Assembly (NCBI RefSeq): GCF_021044685.1
Contig: NZ_CP088014.1
Coordinates: 7,178,001 to 7,242,000 of the forward strand
Source: Bradyrhizobium daqingense
GTDB taxonomy: Bacteria > Pseudomonadota > Alphaproteobacteria > Rhizobiales > Xanthobacteraceae
DNA length: 64,000 nt
Direction of reading: 5' to 3'
The position numbers were made by a program, and so were the translations under genes. How positions within the stretch are numbered: position 1 is the first letter of the stretch; each line of letters opens with the position of its first letter. Under the pieces are notes generated by a model that was not told where the DNA came from, did no database searches, and worked only from the letters and a program-made list of their open reading frames with translations. Below, one piece after another: positions 9,409 through 19,159 of this stretch.

Positions 9409-10404
9409 TCAGGTGAATTTTAGAACCTCGATCCGCAACGGTTGGCGCGGAGGAACCCTCTTCCGGAGCAGACCAAAAAGCATGCCTAGCGCGAAGACTT
9501 GCCAGCCCAACAGCATGTAGATGCCGTTGGACAGTGACCGCTTGCGGATCGTTAAGATGGTTATGATGAACCCAAGAACCGCCAGTGCACCGAGCACAAC
9601 CAGCTTGCTCGAAAAATATAGCAACATCCCGCCAAACACGAGCCAGCAAGTCAGCACAGCGATCCAGAGACGGAACTCGCGAAGTGTTCTAGCCACGTGA
9701 ACGAGATAGTTTCCGTCAAATGAGGCGCGCAGAAGCTCGCCGGTTGCGAAAACATATCCCATTCTCACTCGATGCCAAAGCAGCCGATAGGTGCTCATCG
9801 AGTGACCGTAGTGTTCGGCGGCATTCGCATCGAGCCGGACAAGCTTCCACCCCCGCAATCGAAGGCGAACGCCTAGATCGAACTCCTCATACCCATGAAG
9901 ATTCCGATCCGTCAGATAGCCCAGTTCGTCGATGGCCTTTCGCCGATAAAGTCCTCCTCCCGCCAAGCGATCGACGTCTCCCAACGGACTTAACTGGGCA
10001 AGTTTTTGGGCCCTGTTCTGAAACTCCAGGTTCTTCGTCGACATCTCGCTGATGCGTCCTCCCACTCCGGCGACGTCGCTGTGCGCAGTGAGATAGTCAA
10101 GCGCCTTCCGCAAGAACGTTGCATCGAGAACCATGTCTCCGTCCATGAGGTAGAGGAACTCGCCTTTCGCATAGAGGTAGCCAGCCTGCGCGCCTGCCCC
10201 ACAGCGGCGCTCATTCACGTCCCTGATTTCAAGAATCGATATCGGATATTTCGATGCGATTTTGACCGTATTGTCGACTGAAGCGCTGTCCACGAGCAGC
10301 ACTTCCCCCTGCAAGCCGTTCAAGCCTGCCAAGGCGCTTTCGATTGCAGCTGCAATATGAGCTTCCTCATTGTACGCCTTGATGATCACGCTGACGCTGG
10401 TCAT
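9409..10404 (-). CDS. Family 2 glycosyltransferase with C-terminal membrane segments
   Basis: This 331-residue protein adds a sugar from a nucleotide donor to the lipid-linked EPS unit at the cytoplasmic face. The GT-A fold is seen from the N-terminus: VSVIIKAYNEE, then VDSASVDNT, and the metal-binding DxD in LMDGDM near residue 93. GYEEFDLGVRLRLRGW near residue 170 is the acceptor-site region typical of GT2 enzymes. Two to three hydrophobic helices near residues 245-310 anchor it in the membrane. Its ATG overlaps the stop of the GT4 gene by four bases (ATGA), so the two are translationally coupled. The sugar is not deducible. Confidence 0.88.
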   Translation of the reverse strand: MTSVSVIIKAYNEEAHIAAAIESALAGLNGLQGEVLLVDSASVDNTVKIASKYPISILEIRDVNERRCGAGAQAGYLYAKGEFLYLMDGDMVLDATFLRKALDYLTAHSDVAGVGGRISEMSTKNLEFQNRAQKLAQLSPLGDVDRLAGGGLYRRKAIDELGYLTDRNLHGYEEFDLGVRLRLRGWKLVRLDANAAEHYGHSMSTYRLLWHRVRMGYVFATGELLRASFDGNYLVHVARTLREFRLWIAVLTCWLVFGGMLLYFSSKLVVLGALAVLGFIITILTIRKRSLSNGIYMLLGWQVFALGMLFGLLRKRVPPRQPLRIEVLKFT

Positions 10405-11561
10405 GAACGCACTTCACCCAATCCCATGGAGGTACGCGAATTGAATCTCGGTGTCGCTGCCAAATCCGCCCAGATCTCAGCGAGCGTGCTTACGTAAGTC
10501 GTGATTTCATATTTTGTTGAATGATCCCTTCGTGCGGCCTCTCCCAACGAGGCGCGCATTGTTGGACTTTCGATCAATTGGTCGATCGCGGCAACGAGCG
10601 CTTCAACATCTCCGACCGGAACGAGAATGCCATTCCTTCCCGATTGAACGACTTCCGGGATGGCACCAACGGGAGTTGAAATAACTGGAACTCCGTGGGC
10701 AAAGGCCTCGAGGATGACCATCGGCAGATTCTCTGCAAATGTCGGAAGAACGAGGACATCGGTTCTTGAGAGCAATTCGGCGGTGTCGTCCGGCCCGAGC
10801 CAGCCGGGCACGGCGACTCGGTCTTTGAGGCCAATTTCAGCAATGCGAGAGCGCGCTTCGTTGACGCCTCCATCCCCCGCGATTGTGGCAACCCAGCCCG
10901 GCTTCGAGGAAAGCTGGCTAAGAGCCTCGATCAGTTGAGGCGTCCCCTTGCGTTCGCCGAGTTGTCCCAACGAAGTTATTCGGACGCGCGAGTCCGTCGG
11001 CGGCATTCGAACATGCGATGCAGCCCTTGTCGCATTAGGCAGAATGACAATTCTGTCCGCAGCGTCAGGTACTCTGCTCTTGACCGTTTCCGCCCAATAA
11101 TTGCCCAGCACGATTATCTTTCGGCTATGCCGAAACAGATTGTCGATTGCGGTCGCTAATCTTCGGGGAGCGGCACCCCAGAATTCATCAAACACTGCCC
11201 CGTGCAGATGCACGACATAGGGAATTCCCAACATGCGAGCAGCCGCGCCTAATGTCGCCTTGCGATAGCTGCTTCCCCAATCCGACAAATTAATGTGCAA
11301 CAGATCTATCTTCCCGGTGACACGGCGCAGGATGAGTTTGATCAGCGCAAAGAAGAATACGAACTGGGCTGCGAAAAGTCCGCGTTGACCGCGAGTTACC
11401 AGCCGCTCCGCAACGACTGTCGTATCCGACGTGGTACCGAGTGTCTCGAAGATCGCATCGTTCAATCGATCAATACCACCGCGGCCGTTGAGTCCAAGAG
11501 GGGTCGCGACAAGGACACGAACTTCGCCTGAGTGCGATCTCTTTTCAGCAGAGAGCTTCAT
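10401..11561 (-). CDS. Family 4 glycosyltransferase
   Basis: The product (386 aa) is a GT-B fold retaining glycosyltransferase. The N-terminal domain has GGIDRLNDAI near residue 30, and the C-terminal nucleotide-sugar domain has GQLGERKGTPQLIEAL and the E-x7-E motif in ILEAFAHGVPVISTPVGAIPEVV. A TTG two codons upstream extends the frame, but the ATG at 11561, about nine bases after AGAGG, is the better start. It is coupled to the GT2 gene downstream and preceded by the WecG-like gene with a 94-bp gap. Role: addition of one sugar to the EPS repeat unit; donor unknown. Confidence 0.87.
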   Translation of the reverse strand: MKLSAEKRSHSGEVRVLVATPLGLNGRGGIDRLNDAIFETLGTTSDTTVVAERLVTRGQRGLFAAQFVFFFALIKLILRRVTGKIDLLHINLSDWGSSYRKATLGAAARMLGIPYVVHLHGAVFDEFWGAAPRRLATAIDNLFRHSRKIIVLGNYWAETVKSRVPDAADRIVILPNATRAASHVRMPPTDSRVRITSLGQLGERKGTPQLIEALSQLSSKPGWVATIAGDGGVNEARSRIAEIGLKDRVAVPGWLGPDDTAELLSRTDVLVLPTFAENLPMVILEAFAHGVPVISTPVGAIPEVVQSGRNGILVPVGDVEALVAAIDQLIESPTMRASLGEAARRDHSTKYEITTYVSTLAEIWADLAATPRFNSRTSMGLGEVRS

Positions 11562-11655
11562 TTTCAACGCCTCTTGGTATCGAACTCGGACATCGCGCTA
11601 GTAGGGCCCGGATGGCAGCCGACACGCCTGCTCTTCCATGCCATCTGGTGAAAAG

Positions 11656-12450
11656 CTATCCAGTTCTCTGTTTGCCCGCCAAAAGCAATTCTCCGAGGGC
11701 CTTAACGACAAACATCGGCGCGAGTACAAGATACCTTCGCCAGAGACGACGCGGGTCGCTCATCAGTCGGTGCAGCCACTCAAGTCCGTTATTCCTCATC
11801 CAGGCTGGAGCTCTTTTGACCGCTCCAGAATGGAAGTCGAAAGCGGCTCCGACACCGATAAACACTCCGCGGTCTAGCGTCGCCACAGCTTTCGCGATCC
11901 AGTACTCTTGTTTAGGACTGGAGATGCCGACCCAAATTACGTCCGGATTGCGTGCGCGAATTTCTTCTATGTCGTCTCGGCACGCCTTGAGCAGGTCAAA
12001 ATCCGGACCAATATCCAGCATCGGAGGAGAACTGATGCCCGCGACCCTCAACCCCGGATATCTCCGAGTGAGGTTATCAGCCATTCTTTGGGCGACGCCG
12101 GGCTTTCCGCCATAGAAGAAGTGACTTTGCCCCGATGACAATGACAACTTGCAGACTTCCTCCACGAGGTCGGCACCCGGCACGCGACCGATCTTGTTTC
12201 CATGGCCCTTCATTTGCGCGACCCAGACCAGGGGCGTCCCGTCAGCGACGACAAGATCAGCGGTTTGATGCAGATCGCTGAGTTCCGATTGCCTCAGCGC
12301 CAACATGAGACTGGGGACGTCGCGCACGAACACCGAGTAAGCCTTACTGCCGTCGAGCGCCCAAGCTGAAACTTGCCTGGCAGCTTGGACCAAATTTACG
12401 AGGCTTACAGGAATGCCAAGTACGTTCGTGCGAATGATGGGGTTTTCCAT
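11656..12450 (-). CDS. WecG/TagA/CpsF family glycosyltransferase
   Basis: This 264-residue protein belongs to the GT26 family, which transfers sugars such as ManNAcA or glucose to polyprenyl-linked acceptors. Family motifs are ADGTPLVWVAQ near residue 69, RVPGADLVEEV near 89, and WVGISSPKQEYWI near 173, followed by GVGAAFDFHSG and RAPAWMRNNGLEWLHRL. A shift to basic, hydrophobic residues at the C-terminus suggests peripheral membrane binding. It is the first gene of the minus-strand series that continues to the flippase, so a promoter should lie in 12451-12824. No strong ribosome-binding site is visible. Confidence 0.88.
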   Translation of the reverse strand: MENPIIRTNVLGIPVSLVNLVQAARQVSAWALDGSKAYSVFVRDVPSLMLALRQSELSDLHQTADLVVADGTPLVWVAQMKGHGNKIGRVPGADLVEEVCKLSLSSGQSHFFYGGKPGVAQRMADNLTRRYPGLRVAGISSPPMLDIGPDFDLLKACRDDIEEIRARNPDVIWVGISSPKQEYWIAKAVATLDRGVFIGVGAAFDFHSGAVKRAPAWMRNNGLEWLHRLMSDPRRLWRRYLVLAPMFVVKALGELLLAGKQRTG

Positions 12451-12824
12451 AAGAGATCGGGGAATGAACCTAGGTTGAAAATGCAGCCCGAGTGATTACC
12501 CATTTGTGCAAATGGATATCCGAAGCGCTCCATCGAACGGCTTTGGGATGAAAAGTGCGGGCGGGTAGACGTGCGAAGGCTCGCACCCGGCGAGCTCACT
12601 TCTTTAAATCGTAAAACCAAACAAGTTCATTTAGTGTCCCTTGCAAATAAATTGTCTATGTGAATCGTCGAAGAATCACTGCCACAATGTTGCTCGGCGG
12701 ACGAGCCCTGTCACATTCTAATGTTGTTAATAGTGAACGCGCTCGGACGTGGACGGCGCGAGGTCCGGGAGGGGGGCAAGTTGCTCCAGCACTTAGGTCG
12801 CCCAACTCGCGATCTGGATTAGGA
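12451..12824. other. Intergenic region upstream of the glycosyltransferase operon
   Basis: No gene was found here. It lies upstream of the minus-strand glycosyltransferase series and downstream of a small minus-strand gene, so it should contain the operon promoter. An A/T-rich patch at about 12600-12665 is the most promoter-like part. No clear operator or terminator was recognised. Confidence 0.4.
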
Positions 12825-13097
12825 TCAATAGGCGCGGCGCAGAATGGGATCTCTGGGGGTAGCGCAGACGCGATCCCAGTACCAACCATACGGAGTTTCA
12901 ACGCGAACCAGAGGGCAATGGCGCGAAGGCACGTACCGATAAGGATAAGGCTGGGCCCAAAAGGTAATTGGCGTTGTCTGGCTCTCACCGATGAGCAAGG
13001 CCCGGTTCGTTGGTACTTGCATGGCGCTCGCGCTGCTGGCAGCGAAGCCGGATGCGGCCAACGCCAAAAGTCCTAACCGCGCAAAGGTCCTCAACAT
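12825..13097 (-). CDS. Small exported protein of unknown function
   Basis: This ~90-residue protein has a clear Sec signal peptide: basic MLRTFARLG, a hydrophobic Leu/Ala core, and cleavage expected after ASSASA. The mature part is rich in Tyr, Pro and Arg and contains two Cys (RHCPLV, RVCAT) that could form a disulphide. The start at 13097 follows a CAGGGAG site about eight bases away and places the signal peptide at the N-terminus; the longer frame to 13142 does not. No family was recognised. Confidence 0.6.
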   Translation of the reverse strand: MLRTFARLGLLALAASGFAASSASAMQVPTNRALLIGESQTTPITFWAQPYPYRYVPSRHCPLVRVETPYGWYWDRVCATPRDPILRRAY

Positions 13098-13282
13098 TCG
13101 AAAAGCTCCCTGCCCCTCAGGTAGTCTGGCGTCAATCACCATCTCTAGCCGGGCAACCCGGACCAGCGATCAACAAGACCGCACCGCAAAAACTTGCGAG
13201 ACGCTATCAATTCATGGCGCGCCAAGCAACTGATGCAGCTATTGGAACTTGGGTTTGGGGCGATACAGATCGGACCTGTGAC

Positions 13283-14377
13283 TTATTTGACCGCCCGTAC
13301 CCCGCTCCAGGCCCCCGGGCCGGCAAGGTTGGGCGATCGGCGGTAGACATCCCGCAGGAGCTGGTAGCTAACTGCCTGGGAAATCGGCACGGTCTCCTCC
13401 CCTAACTTCGCAAAGATGAGGGCGTCGCGCAGCATTTTCCAGCGACTTTCGTCGTACTCGGCTATGCGGCCGGCCGCTGGCACGATCAGGGCTCGCTGCT
13501 GCTGGAGTTCAAGCCTTACGCGGTCGGCGCTAAGCCCTGCCGGATCAAAGCCGACTAGAGCGGGTACGCTACGTGAATAGTCGTCGTAAACGAGCTGCCA
13601 GCCCTTGATCAGGCCCTCAAGGACCTGCCCCATGGTAGATGGGCGATCCTGAAGCAAAGCTGAACTGGCAAAATAGACCAATCCGGGCGCGTGAATTCCA
13701 TAATCCTGAGGTTTGATGACCTTCAGGCGCGCAAAATCAGGATCAGACGGCGTAAACTCGTGACCGACCTCGGCAATGACGGCATCCACGGCGCCGGAGC
13801 GCAATGCGTCGAATCCGTTTTGGTAAGGTACTTTCACGATCTGACTGCGCGGAAGGCCAAGCTGGACCATCAGGACATCGAAGAGCACCTCGCCCTCGCT
13901 GCCCCTGCGGTAGCCGATGCGCTTGCCGACCAAATCGGCCGGGCTCCGCAGGCCGGAGCTCTCCCAGGTAAAGATCGCCGAAGACGTGTCGAGCCGACTT
14001 GCCGCGAAAGCGGTGACCGGAATGCCACGCCAGGCGCCCAGCAGGAACTTCTGGCCGGTGGTGACCCCGATCGCGTGCTCGCGTGCGACCGTAGCGACAA
14101 AGTCAGGATCATCCGGCCTGGCGCGGAGCACCACGTTCGGAGGAAAAAATCCTTCCTTGCCCGCGATCATCTCGCCGGCGAATCGAGCTCCGAACAAGCC
14201 ATCCAGCAGCATCGCCGTTTTCGGGACCGGTTCGCGCCGCGCAGCGACAGGCCAATGTTCGGGTTGCAGCGCTCGGACAAGTGCTCCGATAACAGCTAGC
14301 GCGGCGAAAGCGGCCAGCCCGATCAACAGGTACGGGGGCGGGTGCCCGGACCTTTGCCGCGATCGTGTTCGATCCAC
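13283..14377 (-). CDS. ABC-type substrate-binding protein, NMT1/SsuA-like
   Basis: This 364-residue protein has an N-terminal hydrophobic segment (residues 16-36) acting as signal anchor or signal peptide and a type 2 periplasmic binding fold. Typical parts are VATVAREHAIGVTTGQKFLL, SSGLRSPADLVGKRIGYRRGSEGEVLFDVLM split over residues 140-170, and SGAVDAVIAEVGHE. This resembles binding proteins for nitrate, sulfonate or pyrimidine precursors. No permease or ATPase gene is adjacent, so it may be an orphan. The start is GTG at 14377 with GGGGA six bases upstream. It is divergent from the priming transferase gene, and a link to EPS is not evident. Confidence 0.75.
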   Translation of the reverse strand: MDRTRSRQRSGHPPPYLLIGLAAFAALAVIGALVRALQPEHWPVAARREPVPKTAMLLDGLFGARFAGEMIAGKEGFFPPNVVLRARPDDPDFVATVAREHAIGVTTGQKFLLGAWRGIPVTAFAASRLDTSSAIFTWESSGLRSPADLVGKRIGYRRGSEGEVLFDVLMVQLGLPRSQIVKVPYQNGFDALRSGAVDAVIAEVGHEFTPSDPDFARLKVIKPQDYGIHAPGLVYFASSALLQDRPSTMGQVLEGLIKGWQLVYDDYSRSVPALVGFDPAGLSADRVRLELQQQRALIVPAAGRIAEYDESRWKMLRDALIFAKLGEETVPISQAVSYQLLRDVYRRSPNLAGPGAWSGVRAVK

Positions 14378-14521
14378 AGAGATCCCCAGGAAAATGCGTC
14401 AGTTATTCAAAACGTGCGGCACGACGGCGACGATGGTAGGGTTACATCTTGCTAATCGTTGTTTTAGTTACAACCTTGCTTAAATTGCGTGTCAATTGCA
14501 TACTGAATATTTTCCTAAGTT
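14378..14521. promoter_or_regulatory. Divergent promoter region upstream of the priming transferase
   Basis: This 144-bp region separates two divergent genes and is markedly A/T-rich from 14440 to 14520. A TTGCTT hexamer near 14475 followed by CATACT about 17-18 bases later could be a sigma-70-type promoter for the plus-strand transferase. This is a reading of the sequence only. Confidence 0.3.
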
Positions 14522-16042
14522 GTGGATTTCATCGCAATGTCAGTTACTTCCTTCCGCTCAAAGCTTTCGGGTTCAATCGCGGACAGCAGCGCAGAAACTC
14601 AGATTTCGGAACGCTCCGCAGCTGCTTCGGGCTGGTCAGGTCCAACTTGGCTGCGTCCGGAGATCATCGAGCGGCTCATGACTGCAGGCGACGGGCTTCT
14701 GATCGTCACCTGCGGGATACTCTGCGCGGTAACATACCACCTTCTTTCCTGGTCAGCGGTCAGCAAGGCCGATGTCTACGCCGCGGCGAGCTTATTGGTT
14801 GCGATCCATTTTAGCCTCATGGTCACAATCCAGCAGGGCTATCGTCTGACCAGCATGACAAACCTGCGGCGGCAATGCCGAATAGTCGCGACGACGTGGA
14901 CTGGTGTGTTCGCAGCTCTGTTTGCGATCGCCTTCGCGATGAAGGTAAGCGATGAGTTTTCCCGAGGCGCCATTCTATCGTTTTACGTCATTGGCCTTAC
15001 AACGTTGCTCGTCTGGAAGACGATCGCCTCACGATGGATCACACTTGCGTTGCGCCAGGGGGCGTTTGCCAACAGTCGAATCGTCGTCATTGCCGAGATG
15101 GGTCTTCCGGACTCGTCCGCCGCAATGGTGGAGCTCTGCCAACACTACCGTGTGATGCGCACGCTGGAGGTTGGTGCCAACCTGCTGACCTCACCGCTTT
15201 TGATGTCGCGGGTGGGCCCTTGCATCGACGAGTTGATCGTCTACGCGCGGAAGAATCAGGTCGAGCACGTATTCCTGCTGATGAGCTGGGGTCACCAGCA
15301 CGCAATCGACCGCGTCTTGGACGCGCTAAAGATACTACCCGTTCCTGTACATCTGGTCCCTGATGCGAACGTCTCGCGCTTTTTGAGCTCACCTCTGATC
15401 AGCGCAGGCAGCACATGGACCGCCGAGCTCAGACGCGCGCCCTTGAGCTGGAAAGAGCGGGCCATCAAACGCACGCTTGATCTCGTAGGCGCCTCGTTTG
15501 CCTTGATCATCTTTGCCCCCGTGATGTTGCTCGCGGCTATCATGGTCAAGGCGAGCTCGCGCGGGCCAGTGCTCTTCCGCCAAACGCGCAACGGCTTCAA
15601 CGGAAGCGCCTTTCGGATCTTCAAATTTCGTACCATGCGCGTTCAAGAGGACGGCCCGACGATCGTGCAGGCGAGCAAGAGCGACCCGCGAGTGACCAGC
15701 ATCGGCAGATGGCTGCGCAAGACCTCGATCGACGAACTACCTCAGATCTTCAACGTATTGCTCGGAGATATGTCGCTGGTCGGCCCCCGCCCCCACGCCG
15801 CCGCTCACAATCTTGAGTACGAGCAGATCATCAGCCAATACGCCTTTCGCCATCACGTGAAGCCGGGCATCACAGGTTGGGCGCAAGTGAATGGTTACCG
15901 TGGAGAGACAAGCGCGCTCGAATTGATGGAGAAACGGGTGGAGCATGATCTCTGGTACATCAACAACTGGAGCTTACCGCTCGACCTCTTCATTCTGCTG
16001 CGGACCATCGTTGTCACGTTCGGACGACCCTCGGCCTACTGA
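14522..16042 (+). CDS. Undecaprenyl-phosphate sugar phosphotransferase (EPS priming enzyme)
   Basis: This 506-residue polyprenyl glycosylphosphotransferase (WcaJ/ExoY/PssA superfamily) starts the repeat unit by moving sugar-1-phosphate, usually glucose or galactose, onto undecaprenyl phosphate. Four N-terminal membrane helices (about 55-165) are followed by a CoA-binding-like domain, a further helix near 325 and the catalytic domain: FRQTRNGFNG, FKFRTM, TSIDELPQ (key Asp-Glu) and GDMSLVGPRPH. The C-terminus VVTFGRPSAY is typical. Start could be GTG at 14522 or ATG at 14537; neither has a strong ribosome-binding site. It stands alone on the plus strand, facing the ExoP-like gene pair. Confidence 0.9.
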   Translation: MDFIAMSVTSFRSKLSGSIADSSAETQISERSAAASGWSGPTWLRPEIIERLMTAGDGLLIVTCGILCAVTYHLLSWSAVSKADVYAAASLLVAIHFSLMVTIQQGYRLTSMTNLRRQCRIVATTWTGVFAALFAIAFAMKVSDEFSRGAILSFYVIGLTTLLVWKTIASRWITLALRQGAFANSRIVVIAEMGLPDSSAAMVELCQHYRVMRTLEVGANLLTSPLLMSRVGPCIDELIVYARKNQVEHVFLLMSWGHQHAIDRVLDALKILPVPVHLVPDANVSRFLSSPLISAGSTWTAELRRAPLSWKERAIKRTLDLVGASFALIIFAPVMLLAAIMVKASSRGPVLFRQTRNGFNGSAFRIFKFRTMRVQEDGPTIVQASKSDPRVTSIGRWLRKTSIDELPQIFNVLLGDMSLVGPRPHAAAHNLEYEQIISQYAFRHHVKPGITGWAQVNGYRGETSALELMEKRVEHDLWYINNWSLPLDLFILLRTIVVTFGRPSAY

Positions 16043-16161
16043 GGCCGACTTCACAATGTGGGGCCGGTGCAGCCTCGATCTTGGCTGGCGCGTGCAGGAC
16101 CTGAACTGTCATTGGTCGCCCGGTTGGCGAAGACCGCAACAGGACCCACGGATCTCCACGA

Positions 16162-16932
16162 TCATTGCCATGGCCGAGCATCGATCTCCACGCTAGGCAC
16201 GCTCGCCTTCAGACCATTGCGGCGTAGTTTTTTAGCGAAGCTTTCGAGCGAAACCCTGTCTACCCGGTCTAGAGAGCTTAGAAGACGTGCGCGCTCGGCC
16301 AAATTCACGCTCTCGAAATTCGTCACGGCCTCTTCGACAAAATTGCTGTCGATCAATGCAGCGAACTCGGAAACAACTTTATCCATGGTTGTCTCTGCCA
16401 AGATCGGAAAGACCGCAAGCCCCACTCTGTTGCGCCTTAGCGCGATCCAGCCCTCGAAAGGCGCGATGATATAGGATTGATCAAGATATCTGATCTTATG
16501 AGAATCAAGTCCGTTGCGGCTAATCGCCGTTGAGTAAAGCATCAACCAAAGAAAAGAATCTGTTGGGTTCACGGAAAGCGAAAACTCAATCTTCTCTTCG
16601 GCGGTTTTCACCTCCCGGTCCACCTCGTCAGGGGGCTTTTTCCCTGTGGCTTCCTCAGCCGCACGTAGTAGAATAAGGGCTTCTCCGCGCACGGACTCGC
16701 TTTGCTCAACCTTCAACTTTGGCCGATCCGCAACCTGTGCTGCCATCTTGCTGATGGCACCCGGCTTCAATCGATCATCCGACAGTATGCGCGCGCTTAC
16801 GTCGCGGACTGCCGCAGCAGACCGTATTGATGGCAGGGCAAGATAGAACCAAAGAATACTGGCAAAACCGAGCAACAACAGAGGCACGCGCGCCAGCCTC
16901 GCTTCGTAATTGCTCCTAATCCGTGTATCCAT
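16162..16932 (-). CDS. Membrane-anchored accessory protein of the EPS locus
   Basis: The product (256 aa) has one N-terminal membrane helix (LLLGFASILWFYLALP) and then an alpha-helical, probably periplasmic region. FLWLMLYSTAI and YIIAPFEGWIALRRNRVGLAVFP are the most distinctive parts. I recall proteins with the same layout beside polymerase and copolymerase genes in Rhizobiales EPS loci, function unknown. The plus-strand gene at 27794 encodes a shorter protein of similar layout. The chosen start, ATG at 16932, lies within the end of the kinase gene (17-bp overlap), indicating coupling; upstream Met codons would lengthen the overlap. It converges with the priming transferase gene. Confidence 0.65.
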   Translation of the reverse strand: MDTRIRSNYEARLARVPLLLLGFASILWFYLALPSIRSAAAVRDVSARILSDDRLKPGAISKMAAQVADRPKLKVEQSESVRGEALILLRAAEEATGKKPPDEVDREVKTAEEKIEFSLSVNPTDSFLWLMLYSTAISRNGLDSHKIRYLDQSYIIAPFEGWIALRRNRVGLAVFPILAETTMDKVVSEFAALIDSNFVEEAVTNFESVNLAERARLLSSLDRVDRVSLESFAKKLRRNGLKASVPSVEIDARPWQ

Positions 16933-19159
16933 AACGGCCGTAGTACTTGTCGTAGCGGCCATAGTGGGATTCGTACCGCGCGAGCACATTGATATCCGCC
17001 TTGTTCAGCACAACCCCGAGCAGCTTCTCTTGAATTACGGGTGCACCGCGTAGATTGTGCATGATGACGTCAATGTTCGTCTTGGCCCACTCAATAACGT
17101 ATACGTAGGAATCGACGTACGACGCAGTGACGCGCACATCAACCACAGGCGCCATCGGCGGCATGTCCAGCACTACATAGTCAAACTTCGAGCGTAACAG
17201 CGCAACCAGGTCGCGCATTGCCTTGGAAGCGAGGATCTCGTTGGTGTGCAGAAGCTTTGAGGTAACGCCGGCGGGGAGAACGGAAAGCCGCGTTTCGGGA
17301 TCTACTATCAAGGCATCCTCTAGCCGCACTTTTTGCGCCACGACGTCTACGAGACCGCACTTCGCGTCCGGCACGAGCGAGCGAGACAGCGAGGGATTGC
17401 GCAGATCGGAGTCGACCAAAATCACGCGCGAGCCCCCATGCGCCATCAACTGTGCCAAATTGGTCGATAGCGTGCTCTTGCCTTCGTCCGGCAGTGTGGA
17501 CGTGATCGCCAGCACGCGATTCTCGCGCACGATCGAGTTCAGGTCCACGGCCACTTTGAGGGACCGCACGGCCTCCGCGAAACGGGATAGCGGATTTTCG
17601 ACAACATAGCGCAACAGATTCGGCTGCAAATCCTTTTTGCTGAATTTGCCAGAGAGTGTTGACTGCCCAGCTTCATCGCCCAATGCGGGCAAAATAGCGA
17701 TGCAATTCGCGCCGAGCGAAGCCTCCACCTGGCCTGCGGTCCGGAACACCTTATCCGTAAGCTCGCGCGCGATCGCGGCGCCAAGACTGAGGATCAAGCC
17801 TCCAAGCAGTGCCGCAGCCAGAACGATCAACGTCTTGGGCGAACTCTTCACCAGCGGGGTCGTTGCTGCGCTGATGACGCGCGCCTCCGTGATCGGGAAT
17901 GATTGCTGCTGCACGCTCTCCATGTAGCGCTGCAGGAAATTGTCGTACATCGCCTGGTACGACTGAGCATTGCTTTCCAATTCGCGCAATTGAATCTGCG
18001 CTTGATTGGTAAGCTGCGATTCCGACACGAGACTGTTGAGGCTGGATTTGATGGCATCCTCACGGGTGAGCGCGATATCGTAGTCGCTCTTGTAGGATTC
18101 TTGGATGCGCTTGAGCTCGTCTGTGATGTTCCTTTTAATCTCCGCCATTTGCTTGCGGAGATTGACCGCGGCAAGGTGATCCGAACCATACTTGGCGGAC
18201 CAGATTGCCTCCTTAGAAGCCATGTCGACATACTGGCCCCTGAGCTTGACAATGGTCTCATTCCTCAGGGCGTCGGCCACGGAAGCGTCCGGAATCTCTT
18301 GCTTCAGCATGTCGTTCATGCGATCGAGCCGCGCCTTGGCTTCGGCGGTTGCCGTATGTGCAGAGATGAGCTGGGTGTTGACCTCCGTCAGCTGCTGCTG
18401 GTTCATCAAGCCCTTGCCCGTATCGACAATGTTGTTGGCGGTCTTGAAGTCAACCACGGCCCTCTGAGCGGTCGAGGCTTGGGTGCGCAGCTCCCTGATG
18501 CGGTCCTGTAACCAGACGCTGGCACGGCGCGTTGCCTGATATTTTGCCTCCAGCTGGTCGACGATGTAGGCATCCGCGATGGCATTGGCGATCCTCGCGG
18601 CCTTCTGCGGATCGTGAGAAGTGAAGCCGATCTCCATCACGTAGGACAGACCAACGCGCTTCACGGTCCGGTTGCTCGCAAAGCGCTGCAGCGCTCCACG
18701 CGTCAACTCGTACTCCGATGCAACATGGCTGCCGGAAAAGAGCCCAGATATCGAACCGATGACTGCACCAAGAAGCCCACCATTGCCGCCGGCGAACTCG
18801 GGATCGTCAATCAGATGCAGATCGCGAATGACGGTGAGGCTGATATTTTCAGACTTAAGGATCTCGACCTGTGTCTCGACCGTAGCAGAGTCGACAGCGA
18901 CATCTCCGAACGCCGACTGCGACTGAAATAGCTGCACCTTGCGGGTATCGATGACTATCGACGCGGTGGAGCTGTACCGCGGAGCAGCCGTGAAAAGATA
19001 GAGCAGCGCCACGATCAGGCAGCTCAGGATAATCGTCAGTATGGTCGGGAGCTGACGCCTCACCATTCCGACCAGTGTGCTCAGCGTCTGGGGCGACGGA
19101 TCCTCGGCGTCACCAATCGCACGGTTGAACTCGGAAGACGGCTGATTTAGCTGCAGCAT
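16916..19159 (-). CDS. Wzc/ExoP-like polysaccharide copolymerase with BY-kinase domain
   Basis: This 747-residue inner-membrane protein controls chain length and export of EPS. It has a Wzz domain between two membrane helices (near residues 35-52 and 445-465), a long coiled-coil periplasmic part, and a C-terminal bacterial tyrosine kinase. The kinase shows Walker A in TLPDEGKSTLSTN (near residue 550), Walker A' in VILVDSDLRNPS and Walker B in YVVLDMPP. The last ~20 residues form a tyrosine cluster (YESHYGRYDKYYGRYGY), the usual autophosphorylation site. The kinase is fused to the Wzz part as in proteobacterial Wzc. It pairs with the Wza-like protein at 22459 for export. Confidence 0.92.
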   Translation of the reverse strand: MLQLNQPSSEFNRAIGDAEDPSPQTLSTLVGMVRRQLPTILTIILSCLIVALLYLFTAAPRYSSTASIVIDTRKVQLFQSQSAFGDVAVDSATVETQVEILKSENISLTVIRDLHLIDDPEFAGGNGGLLGAVIGSISGLFSGSHVASEYELTRGALQRFASNRTVKRVGLSYVMEIGFTSHDPQKAARIANAIADAYIVDQLEAKYQATRRASVWLQDRIRELRTQASTAQRAVVDFKTANNIVDTGKGLMNQQQLTEVNTQLISAHTATAEAKARLDRMNDMLKQEIPDASVADALRNETIVKLRGQYVDMASKEAIWSAKYGSDHLAAVNLRKQMAEIKRNITDELKRIQESYKSDYDIALTREDAIKSSLNSLVSESQLTNQAQIQLRELESNAQSYQAMYDNFLQRYMESVQQQSFPITEARVISAATTPLVKSSPKTLIVLAAALLGGLILSLGAAIARELTDKVFRTAGQVEASLGANCIAILPALGDEAGQSTLSGKFSKKDLQPNLLRYVVENPLSRFAEAVRSLKVAVDLNSIVRENRVLAITSTLPDEGKSTLSTNLAQLMAHGGSRVILVDSDLRNPSLSRSLVPDAKCGLVDVVAQKVRLEDALIVDPETRLSVLPAGVTSKLLHTNEILASKAMRDLVALLRSKFDYVVLDMPPMAPVVDVRVTASYVDSYVYVIEWAKTNIDVIMHNLRGAPVIQEKLLGVVLNKADINVLARYESHYGRYDKYYGRYGYTD

